Shown: one piece after another, positions 1 to 6,060 of the stretch
Layout: each line of letters begins with the position of its first letter
Position numbering within the stretch: the first letter of the stretch is position 1
NCBI GenBank assembly: GCA_902490145.1
Contig: CABUCT010000082.1
Coordinates: 1-6,089 of the forward strand
DNA length: 6,089 bases
Reading direction: 5' to 3'
Source of the DNA: an uncultured Oscillospiraceae bacterium
GTDB taxonomy: Bacteria; Bacillota; Clostridia; Oscillospirales; Acutalibacteraceae
Translations under genes and position numbers: made by a program
Notes under the pieces: generated by a model
Told to the model about the DNA's origin: nothing
What the model saw: the letters and a program-made list of their open reading frames with translations, nothing else
Databases searched by the model: none

Positions 1-1070
1 TTGAACATTTTGAACAACCCACCAAAAACGGTGTTACAGTTCAAAATGACCGAAAATCCTACTATTGCCGAGCAGGTAATAAGATAAATCTTTGGATTAT
101 CAATAAATATATCAAAAAACTGTCCTAAACTTTTTGAAAATGACAAAAGTGCCAAAACTAAAAATGCGGCAAAAGTAAGTATGCTTTGAACATTTACTAT
201 CCGCTTGTTTTTTGCAAGCCAGTCTGCAACTGCAAGGGTATCCTTGTCGGAATGATATTCCTTGTCGTCCTCAAACGATTTTTTCTCTTCAGCTGCCAAT
301 GCAGTATTCCATTCTCCTGTGGCTTCCTTGTCAAAATCTTCAAACCTCATCTGTGCTCGTGAATCATCCAAAGGAATTACTTTTGTTGGCTGTTCAGGTT
401 GTCTTATATAAATTATATCGGTTTTTGATTTTTCGATTCCGCCGCTTATTTTCAGTCCTTCAAAAAATGCTTCGGTAGCCTTTACCCCGCTCATATCCTT
501 AATTTTATTTATTGGATCATCGGGATTTTGCTTTAAATATTTCTCACTGTGACGTTCTTCCCAACTTGGCAGGCTTTCGATCAGATTTTCATTATTTTTC
601 AATGGATCACTTTCAGATATATAAGACGTTTCTTGTTCAGTGTTTTTTGCTTTTTCAAAGTTTTCAGGCAGACTCTCTTCTCTTTTGTGAACGACTTCAT
701 CATTGTTTTTCTGATTTTCCCGAATATGTCTTTTTACTTCTTTATTATCCGTTTTTTCGATTTTGTCTGAATCATCTTCATTTTTGAAAGACTCGTTTTC
801 AGACAAAAAATCTCGTTTGCCGTTTATCTCTTCAGACGCGGAGTCCCCTTCGCCTTTAATCGTTTCTACATTAGAGACATGATCGTCATGATGAAGAATA
901 TTGTCTCCGCCGAATTCAGCTTTTTTCGAAGGCGATTCACCAAGCAATTCGGACAAAAGTGCATCCATATCATCCTCTGAAATGCGTTTTTCCCTTTGAT
1001 CGGAGTTTTGAAATTTCGGAGAAAATTCGCTTAATATATCGTCTATATTTATTTTTTCATTATCCTTCAT
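1..1070 (-). CDS. Membrane protein with long acidic disordered N-terminus, 3'-truncated by window edge
   Basis: I do not recognise this family. An uninterrupted frame of 356 codons runs from an ATG at 1070 to the window edge without a stop, so the C-terminus is missing. The start is supported by AAGGAG (1078-1083) seven bases upstream. Residues 1 to about 290 are hydrophilic, rich in Asp, Glu, Lys, Ser and Asn, and probably largely disordered. Within them are two short amphipathic motifs of similar form, NIDDILSEF (8-16) and DDMDALLSELLGE (33-45). A basic stretch (LAKNKR) precedes two likely membrane segments, about residues 296-318 and 328-352, and more may follow beyond the edge. There is no signal peptide, so the acidic part should be cytoplasmic. 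The gene starts 23 bases after the rlmB stop with no terminator between, so co-transcription with rlmB is likely. No function can be assigned from sequence. The reading frame is secure; the role is unknown. Confidence 0.85.
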   Translation of the reverse strand, partial: MKDNEKINIDDILSEFSPKFQNSDQREKRISEDDMDALLSELLGESPSKKAEFGGDNILHHDDHVSNVETIKGEGDSASEEINGKRDFLSENESFKNEDDSDKIEKTDNKEVKRHIRENQKNNDEVVHKREESLPENFEKAKNTEQETSYISESDPLKNNENLIESLPSWEERHSEKYLKQNPDDPINKIKDMSGVKATEAFFEGLKISGGIEKSKTDIIYIRQPEQPTKVIPLDDSRAQMRFEDFDKEATGEWNTALAAEEKKSFEDDKEYHSDKDTLAVADWLAKNKRIVNVQSILTFAAFLVLALLSFSKSLGQFFDIFIDNPKIYLITCSAIVGFSVILNCNTVFGGLFKMF

Positions 1071-1093
1071 AAACTTTCTCCTTAGCTTTAACT

Positions 1094-1855
1094 CTACTTC
1101 CTTGTGCCGGAAATATGATACATAAGAATCCCGGCTGCAACAGAGGCATTCAATGAATTAATGTTACCTTTCATTGGTAGGCTTACCAGCATATCGCATT
1201 TTTCTTTTATAAGACGTCCGATACCACTGCCCTCGTTGCCCACAACCAAAGCACAGCCACCCGAATAATCAGGTTCGCGATAATCAGTTCCGTTCATATC
1301 CGCACCGTAAACCCATATGCCTTGTTTTTTGAGTTTTTCAATCTCCTGAGCCAAATTTGAGACTCTTGCAACCGGTACATATTCAAGTGCTCCCGCCGCC
1401 GCCTTTGACGCAGCAAACGACAAAGGGGCACTTCTTCGCTTCGGAATAATAATCCCGTGAACCCCTGCAGCATCAGCAGTTCTTACGATCGCTCCCATAT
1501 TATGAGGATCTTCGATCTCATCACATATAACTATAAACGGAGCCTCATTCTTATCGGCCGCCGCTTTTAAAATATCTTCCACACTGCAAAATCTCGCCTG
1601 TGTGAGTATAGCGACGATTCCCTGATGATTTGCTCCGCAGCACATATAATCAAGTTTTTTTGATGAAACCTCTTTAACAGGCAGCCGTCTTTCGGCACAC
1701 ATCGAAAGTATCTTCCCCGCCTTGCCGACCCTGTCGGTTCCGGAAACCAGTATACTGTCGATTTCCTTGCCGGAATTTAAAACTTCATATACGGGATTAA
1801 GCCCGCAAACTACATCCTCGCGGGGAATATTTGCTCTGTTTGTTTCTTTTTCCAT
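1094..1855 (-). CDS. rlmB: 23S rRNA (guanosine-2'-O)-methyltransferase, TrmH/SpoU family (RlmB-like)
   Basis: SPOUT-class SAM-dependent RNA 2'-O-methyltransferase. RlmB modifies G2251 (E. coli numbering) in the P loop of 23S rRNA. From the ATG at 1855 the protein has 253 residues, normal for the family. The N-terminal L30e-like RNA-binding domain covers about residues 14-85: it opens with CGLNPVYEVL and ends near the NHQGIVA segment (76-82). The catalytic SPOUT domain follows with all three motifs: DPHNMGAIVRTADAAG (116-131, with the Asn and Arg of motif 1), LVVGNEGSGI (203-212, motif 2), and LPMKGNINSLNASVAAG (226-242, motif 3). I prefer the ATG at 1855 to the in-frame TTG at 1891 because AAGGA lies seven bases upstream of the ATG, while the extra 12 codons overlap a hairpin and add nothing conserved. 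It is the first gene of a likely two-gene operon. The exact target base (RlmB versus TrmH or another SpoU paralog) is inferred from family resemblance. Confidence 0.93.
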   Translation of the reverse strand: MEKETNRANIPREDVVCGLNPVYEVLNSGKEIDSILVSGTDRVGKAGKILSMCAERRLPVKEVSSKKLDYMCCGANHQGIVAILTQARFCSVEDILKAAADKNEAPFIVICDEIEDPHNMGAIVRTADAAGVHGIIIPKRRSAPLSFAASKAAAGALEYVPVARVSNLAQEIEKLKKQGIWVYGADMNGTDYREPDYSGGCALVVGNEGSGIGRLIKEKCDMLVSLPMKGNINSLNASVAAGILMYHISGTRK

Positions 1856-1871
1856 AATAAAATCCTTTTTT

Positions 1872-1905
1872 GGAAGTGCCTGTTTATTCAAAAAGGCACA
1901 CTTCC
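1872..1905 (-). promoter_or_regulatory. Hairpin in rlmB 5' UTR just upstream of the SD
   Basis: Inverted repeat: GGAAGTGCC (1872-1880) and GGCACACTTCC (1895-1905) pair over nine base pairs with a two-base bulge; one further T-A pair (1881/1894) is possible. In the minus-strand transcript the stem sits six bases before the AAGGA of rlmB. Neither side is followed by a T-run, so it is not an intrinsic terminator. It may protect the 5' end or modulate initiation; function is inferred. Confidence 0.5.
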
Positions 1906-1929
1906 CTAATGTTATATTACCTTAGTTAT

Positions 1930-1957
1930 ATAATAACACATATGCCCCGAATTTCAA
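1930..1957 (-). promoter_or_regulatory. Putative sigma-A promoter for the rlmB operon
   Basis: On the minus strand, TTGAAA (-35, 1957-1952) is followed by a 16-base spacer and TATTAT (-10, 1935-1930). Transcription would start near 1923, giving a 5' UTR of about 68 nt that contains the 1872-1905 hairpin. It diverges from the mgtE promoter about 70 bases away. Assigned by consensus match only. Confidence 0.55.
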
Positions 1958-2000
1958 ACAATTTTCTAATTATTTTTTTCTTTTCCCTTAATTTTTTCGG

Positions 2001-2029
2001 TTGACTTTAAAGGGCTTAGGGAGTATTAT
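2001..2029 (+). promoter_or_regulatory. Putative sigma-A promoter for mgtE
   Basis: TTGACT (-35, 2001-2006), a 17-base spacer and TATTAT (-10, 2024-2029) form a near-consensus housekeeping promoter, each hexamer matching five of six positions. The start site should be near 2036, which leaves a leader of about 200 nt before the mgtE ATG at 2236. Confidence 0.7.
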
Positions 2030-2035
2030 AAATTA

Positions 2036-2235
2036 TAAGATTATGATTGTGAGGTGAGCCTTGTTGGATAGCGATAGTTTGTCCGTCCCCGGACGAAGTA
2101 TTAATAAACAGCGTTCAAAGCGACAAAACAAGTGCTCGTCATCACTTTCTGTTTATGAGTGACGGATTTTTGATTTGACAGCTTTTGTTTTGATGCTTTG
2201 TTTTGCTTTGATTTCAGTAAAATTGAGGTGTCAAA
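2036..2235 (+). promoter_or_regulatory. Structured 5' leader of mgtE (candidate cis-regulatory RNA)
   Basis: About 200 nt lie between the predicted transcription start and the mgtE ATG. Elements seen by eye, in order: an eight-pair hairpin, 2078-2085 with 2090-2097, tetraloop TCCC; a hairpin at 2137-2164 (CGT/ACG plus CACT/AGTG with a three-base bulge) with an 11-base loop; eight bases of that loop (CTGTTTAT, 2149-2156) that are perfectly complementary to ATAAACAG (2104-2111), a possible pseudoknot; and a long-range helix of TCAAAG (2115-2120) plus CAAAACAA (2124-2131) with TTGTTTTG plus CTTTGA (2198-2211). A second TTGTTTTG (2185-2192) could compete for CAAAACAA. The mgtE SD, GAGGTG (2225-2230), follows. 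The conserved M-box (ykoK) core is not recognisable beyond GGTGAG near 2053. Regulation by Mg2+ is suggested only by the downstream gene. Confidence 0.45.
2061..2162 (+). CDS. Possible upstream leader peptide in the mgtE leader
   Basis: A 33-codon frame opens with tandem TTG codons (2061, 2064) and ends with TGA (2160-2162), 73 bases before mgtE. GAGGTG (2051-2056) lies four bases from the first TTG and seven from the second, so the 2064 start (32 codons) has the better spacing. The peptide begins with an acidic, Ser-rich stretch (LDSDSLSVPG), continues with a basic, Gln/Asn-rich segment and ends SSSLSVYE. Its codons cross the hairpin and pairing segments described for the leader, so translation would disturb them. 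No homolog is recognised, and there is no ATG. It could equally be a chance frame in a structured RNA. Confidence 0.25.
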   Translation: MLDSDSLSVPGRSINKQRSKRQNKCSSSLSVYE

Positions 2236-3594
2236 ATGGAAGCTTTTTCTTTTGATCAGCTTTTTGAGCTGTTGGAAAACAACAGTTTTAAAGAGCTGCG
2301 TGAACATCTTGTTCAAATGAACAGTGCCGATGTGGCGGAATTTATGACTCAGCTTGACGAAGACAAGCTTATTCTCATTTTCCGTATTCTTCCAAAGGAT
2401 TTGGCGGCTGACGTTTTTGCATATCTTGAAACTGAAACCCAGACCAGCATCGTTTCTTCCATAAACGATGTCGAGCTTGGACTTTTGGTTGAAGAATTGT
2501 ATGTTGACGACGCCGTTGACTTTTTGGAAGAAGTCCCTGCAAGTGTGGTAAAGCGTGTGCTTAAAAACACCAGCAGCGAAACCAGAAGTATTATTAACCG
2601 CTTTTTGAAATATCCCGAAAATTCCGCCGGAAGCGTTATGACCATTGAGATGGTGGAGTTCCATTCAAGAATAACCGCAGCTGAAGCTATTAAAATTATT
2701 CGTGAAACGGGCCTTGATAAAGAAACGATTTATACCTGTTATGTTATCGATGATTTTCGCCATTTGGTGGGAGTTCTTCCGCTGAGAAGGCTGCTTCTTG
2801 CCGATGAAGATGCACGAATTATTGATATAACCACCGAAACCGAACACATTGTTTCGGTTGGAACTCTTGACGACCAAGAGCATGTTGCCGAAATTGCCCG
2901 AAAATATGACCTGCTCAGCGTTCCTGTCGTTGACAACGAGGGACGGCTTGTGGGAATCGTCACCATCGACGACATCGTCGACATTATCGAAGATGAGGCC
3001 ACCGAGGATTTTGAGAAGATGGCCCTTCTTACTCCGTCTGACGATGAATATCTTAAAACCGGAGTTTTCAAGCTTGCAAAAAGCCGTATTCTATGGCTTA
3101 TGATACTAATGATTTCCGCCACATTCACAGGCGGAATTATTGAAAGCTTTGAAGGCATGCTTGCTTCATTTGCCGGACTTACCGCCTGTATTCCGATGCT
3201 TATGGACACCGGAGGGAATGCCGGAAACCAAACCTCGACTCTTATCATTCGCGGTCTTGCCCTCGGTGAGATTAATATTAAAGACTATTTCAAAGTTTTG
3301 TTAAAAGAACTTCGCGTGGCTTTAATATGCGGCTTTTTGCTTGCCGCCGCAAACTTTGCACGAATGTCCATTCTCGGCGGTTCTGCCGGCTTTAATCCGA
3401 AAATGTATTTAGTAGTATGTGCTTCCATGCTGTGCTCAATCGTGGTTTCAAAATGTATTGGCTGCACCTTGCCGATCTTGGCAAAAGCCATTAAGCTTGA
3501 TCCGGCTCTCATGGCAGGTCCGATGATTACCACTATTGTAGACGCTATCACGCTGCTGATTTATTTTTCTTTGGCCAAAGCTTTTCTTATTTGA
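2236..3594 (+). CDS. mgtE: Magnesium transporter/channel MgtE
   Basis: Mg2+-gated Mg2+ channel of the inner membrane; members work as homodimers whose cytosolic domains close the pore when Mg2+ is plentiful. The 452 residues match the usual length of about 450. Domain order: MgtE N-terminal superhelical domain (about 5-125, with DDAVDFLEEVP at 91-101); tandem CBS domains (about 130-255), opening with YPENSAGSVMT (126-136) and closing with VPVVDNEGRLVGIVTIDDIVDII; the acidic DEATEDFEKM segment and linking plug helix (about 253-282); then a membrane domain with about five helices (285-452). Signature segments are MDTGGNAGNQTSTLIIRGLALGEI (323-346) and LDPALMAGPMITTIVDAI (421-438). Asp436 corresponds to the pore Mg2+-binding Asp432 of Thermus MgtE. 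The SD GAGGTG (2225-2230) lies five bases before ATG. It appears monocistronic, from its own promoter to the terminator at 3649-3684. Confidence 0.96.
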   Translation: MEAFSFDQLFELLENNSFKELREHLVQMNSADVAEFMTQLDEDKLILIFRILPKDLAADVFAYLETETQTSIVSSINDVELGLLVEELYVDDAVDFLEEVPASVVKRVLKNTSSETRSIINRFLKYPENSAGSVMTIEMVEFHSRITAAEAIKIIRETGLDKETIYTCYVIDDFRHLVGVLPLRRLLLADEDARIIDITTETEHIVSVGTLDDQEHVAEIARKYDLLSVPVVDNEGRLVGIVTIDDIVDIIEDEATEDFEKMALLTPSDDEYLKTGVFKLAKSRILWLMILMISATFTGGIIESFEGMLASFAGLTACIPMLMDTGGNAGNQTSTLIIRGLALGEINIKDYFKVLLKELRVALICGFLLAAANFARMSILGGSAGFNPKMYLVVCASMLCSIVVSKCIGCTLPILAKAIKLDPALMAGPMITTIVDAITLLIYFSLAKAFLI

Positions 3595-3648
3595 TGTGAA
3601 AACCAATGCTAAGTAACGGCACAGATATCCTCGTTTCAAAATTGTATG

Positions 3649-3684
3649 AAAAAGGTCTCTCCCTCTAAGGGAAAGACCTTTTTT
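3649..3684. terminator. Bidirectional intrinsic terminator between mgtE and the EF-G-like gene
   Basis: GGTCT (3654-3658) pairs with AGACC (3674-3678), and TCCCT (3660-3664) with AGGGA (3668-3672), with one C/A mismatch and a CTA loop. Five A bases precede the stem (3649-3653) and six T bases follow it (3679-3684), so either transcript ends in a U-run. It lies 54 bases after the mgtE stop and 10 bases beyond the stop of the converging EF-G-like gene, serving both. Confidence 0.92.
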
Positions 3685-3694
3685 ATTTTCAGTT

Positions 3695-5758
3695 TTATTC
3701 AACATCACCTTTGGCTTTTGCTTCGGCAACAACCTTATCCACCACAGGCTGCGGTGCTTCCTCATATCTCTCAAAATTCAGAGAGAACGATCCTCTGCCC
3801 TGTGTTGTGGAACGAAGTACCGTGGCGAAATCACCAGTTTCCGCCATTGGAACTTCTGCTTCGATGACCTGCATACCATCATCACCCTGATTCATTCCGA
3901 GAACTCTGCCTCGACGCTTTGTTATGTCGCCCATTACGTCCCCCATATTATCTCCGGGGACAAGTGCCTTTAACATTCCTATCGGTTCGAGAAGAGTCGG
4001 ATTTGCAGCGGCGAATCCGTTTTTAAACGCCAGTGCGGCTGCAGTTTTGAATGACATCTCGGAAGAATCGACCGGATGATATGACCCGTCATAAAGGGTT
4101 GCTTTTATTCCAACAACAGGATACCCTGCAAGCTCTCCCTTTTGCATGCAATCACGCAGTCCTTTTTCAACAGCAGGGAAGAAATTCTTCGGAACCGAAC
4201 CGCCGAAAACCTCCTCTGCAAATTCAAGGTCTTCGGATGCCGATGGCTCAAATCTTATCCAAACATCACCAAACTGTCCGTGACCGCCCGACTGTTTCTT
4301 ATGCCTCCCTTGTACCTCAACTCTCTTTCGAATGGTTTCACGGTATGCCACCTTCGGTATGCACAACTCCACTTCAACACCGAATTTTGATAAAAGCTTT
4401 GATACTACTACATCTAAATGCTGCTCTCCAAGTCCCGAAACAATCTGTTCGTGGGTCTCACGATTTGCATGTTGAGATATAGTTGGATCCTCTTCGATCA
4501 AACGGTTAAGGCCTGTAACGATTTTGTCTTCGTCTCCTCTTTTCTTCGGCTTTATACACATAGAAAGGCAGGGTTCAGGGAAAACGATCGGGCGAGCAGT
4601 CATAGCACTTCCGGCAGTGCAAAGAGTATCACCCGTTTTAACTCCCGAAAGCTTTGAGGCACATCCTATATCACCCGCAACGATCTCACCTGTTTCTTCG
4701 GTTTTTGCACCTTTTATATAATAAAGCTTACTTATACGCTCAATCTCACCTGTTCGAGAGTTCAGCACCTGGCTGTCAGCTGAGATCTTGCCCGAAATGA
4801 CTTTAAAATATGATCGTTTGCCAACCTGCGGGTCTGCAATGGTTTTAAATACAACTGCAACAAACGGTCCGTCTTCATCAGCTTTAAGCTCTATCTTTTC
4901 ACCTGCTTTATCGGCAGGTTCATTACTCTTGTCCACAGCTGTCGGTGCATATTCGACCAATCCGTTAAGAAGCTGGTCAACACCCTCCATAGTGAGCCCC
5001 GAGCCACAGTATACCGGAGCAAGCTCGCCCGCCTTGATAGCGGCCGAAACCCCTTTCACAAGCTCGTCATGAGTGAATTTTTCGCCGCCGAAATATTTTT
5101 CCATAAGTTCTTCATCTGTGCCTGCCACTGCTTCGTTAAGCTGAGTAATATAATTTTCAAAAGGTGCAAGATCTGCATCAGTTTCGATTGATTTTCCGTT
5201 TTCATATGTCAGCTGCTTGCCCGTGAGAAGATTTACGTATGCTTTAACGTGATGATTTTCTGATATAGGAACAACTATCGGGCAGACATTATTTCCAAAA
5301 CGTTCGATCAGCGAATTCAATGCATTATCAAAATTCGCTTTGTCGGAATCCATTTTTGAAATAAAGAAAAACTTGGCTGCATTCTGATTTTTAGCCGCCT
5401 TATATGCTTTCTCATCACCCACTGCCACTCCGGACTTTCCCGATATCACTATTACGGCTGTTCCGGCCGCACGCATACCTTCACACATGCCTCCGGCAAA
5501 ATCAAACATACCGGGAGTATCAATCAGATTAAGCTTAATTCCGTTCCATTCGGCAGAGGCAACCGCAGTTGATATCGACGCCGCCCGCTTTTTTTCTTCA
5601 GGGTCGAAATCCATGACCGTATTTCCATCGGACACCTTGCCGAGACGGTCAATTGCACCGCTTAAGTACAGCATTGCCTCACAAAGACTTGTTTTGCCCT
5701 TTCCGCCGTGGCCTGCTACGGCTATATTTTTGATCTTTTCCGCAGAATACTGTTTCAT
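3695..5758 (-). CDS. EF-G-like translational GTPase (elongation factor G paralog)
   Basis: Ribosome-associated GTPase with full EF-G architecture in 687 residues. G domain: GHGGKGKT P-loop (16-23), switch I RAASI (58-62) in place of RGITI, DTPGMFDF (80-87) in place of DTPGHVDF, SKMD (134-137) in place of NKMD, and CGSGLTMEGV (251-260) for G5. Domain II is about 297-385, domain III about 395-475 (RLIEEDPT, LGEQHLDVV). Domain IV is about 478-592, with HKKQSGGHGQFGDV (486-499) and the tip segment DGSYHPVDSSEM (557-568). Domain V is about 594-670, with GDVMGDITKRRG (606-617). Domain IV is intact, so A-site entry is plausible. It is the paralog type often annotated simply as EF-G in Clostridia, not the str-operon fusA, since no rpsL, rpsG or tuf adjoins it. 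AAAGGG (5768-5773) lies nine bases upstream of ATG. It appears monocistronic. Whether it acts in translocation, recycling or stress is unknown. Confidence 0.93.
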   Translation of the reverse strand: MKQYSAEKIKNIAVAGHGGKGKTSLCEAMLYLSGAIDRLGKVSDGNTVMDFDPEEKKRAASISTAVASAEWNGIKLNLIDTPGMFDFAGGMCEGMRAAGTAVIVISGKSGVAVGDEKAYKAAKNQNAAKFFFISKMDSDKANFDNALNSLIERFGNNVCPIVVPISENHHVKAYVNLLTGKQLTYENGKSIETDADLAPFENYITQLNEAVAGTDEELMEKYFGGEKFTHDELVKGVSAAIKAGELAPVYCGSGLTMEGVDQLLNGLVEYAPTAVDKSNEPADKAGEKIELKADEDGPFVAVVFKTIADPQVGKRSYFKVISGKISADSQVLNSRTGEIERISKLYYIKGAKTEETGEIVAGDIGCASKLSGVKTGDTLCTAGSAMTARPIVFPEPCLSMCIKPKKRGDEDKIVTGLNRLIEEDPTISQHANRETHEQIVSGLGEQHLDVVVSKLLSKFGVEVELCIPKVAYRETIRKRVEVQGRHKKQSGGHGQFGDVWIRFEPSASEDLEFAEEVFGGSVPKNFFPAVEKGLRDCMQKGELAGYPVVGIKATLYDGSYHPVDSSEMSFKTAAALAFKNGFAAANPTLLEPIGMLKALVPGDNMGDVMGDITKRRGRVLGMNQGDDGMQVIEAEVPMAETGDFATVLRSTTQGRGSFSLNFERYEEAPQPVVDKVVAEAKAKGDVE

Positions 5759-6054
5759 TTCCTAACACCCTTTCAAATTAGGTTTAAACCGGATAGGAAG
5801 AAAATTCCCGAAATGAAGCGTATTTATCGGTGACTTTTTGGCTTGTAAGCATTCACATTCGTCAAACTTGCGGACTTCTCTGAAACCAAAATCCTATGAA
5901 ATATGCTTGTTTCAGATACCCATCCGATTTGTGAAACAAAATGTTTTTGAAAAATGAATCAACAAAATTGGAAAAACCGTCGTGTTGATAAGTCTTTACA
6001 ATAAATGCTTTCACGTATCTTTGTGCCAAAACATTTTTCTCTATGCGGTTTAAT
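5759..6054 (-). promoter_or_regulatory. Long A+T-rich 5' leader of the EF-G-like gene with nested complementary segments
   Basis: These 296 bases contain no convincing gene. Read as minus-strand RNA, complementary segments appear in a nested order. Ten pairs: 6037-6028 with 5947-5938. Inside that, a six-pair hairpin: 5989-5984 with 5963-5958. Next, a 12-pair long-range helix with two G-U pairs: 5930-5919 with 5797-5786. Inside that, an eight-pair hairpin, TCTGAAAC/GTTTCAGA (5916-5909 with 5886-5879), and a smaller CCG/CGG plus AAAT/ATTT hairpin near 5830-5808. GTTTCA (5937-5932) could also pair with TGAAAC of the central segment, as an alternative. Close to the start codon, CCTAA/TTAGG (5782-5778 with 5765-5761) places the SD in a loop, next to the palindrome GGTTTAAACC (5781-5790). 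Several of these helices are A/T-rich and could be chance. Confidence 0.35.
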
Positions 6055-6060
6055 CCTACT

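Noticed and set aside
212..787. Plus-strand frames across the leftmost gene (212-478 and 512-787)
   Set aside because: They are antisense to the continuous 356-codon minus-strand frame that has a good SD; their Phe/Leu-rich composition mirrors the Glu/Lys-rich sense protein.
1856..1891. Upstream TTG start for rlmB (12 extra residues)
   Set aside because: The ATG at 1855 has a well-spaced AAGGA, while the TTG lies in the loop of a hairpin and the added residues are not part of the family's conserved N-terminus.
2036..2120. Classical M-box (ykoK) Mg2+ riboswitch upstream of mgtE
   Set aside because: Only GGTGAG near 2053 resembles the M-box start. The remaining conserved blocks of that riboswitch, such as the AAUGGGUCAACAG-like core and the distal conserved strand, are not found.
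2101..2664. 187-codon minus-strand frame overlapping the mgtE start
   Set aside because: It is antisense to the conserved MgtE coding sequence and leader, resembles no known protein and has no convincing SD; it is a shadow frame.
2739..3248. 169-codon minus-strand frame inside mgtE
   Set aside because: Ser/Ile-rich composition typical of an antisense shadow of a real gene; the plus strand encodes clear MgtE CBS and membrane motifs.
4051..4482. 143-codon plus-strand frame within the EF-G-like gene
   Set aside because: It lies fully antisense to conserved EF-G domains III-IV and shows no recognisable protein features.
5862..6014. 50-codon GTG-initiated minus-strand frame upstream of the EF-G-like gene
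   Set aside because: No convincing SD before the GTG, no recognised similarity, aromatic-rich composition expected from A+T-rich non-coding sequence, and it overlaps the leader's complementary segments.
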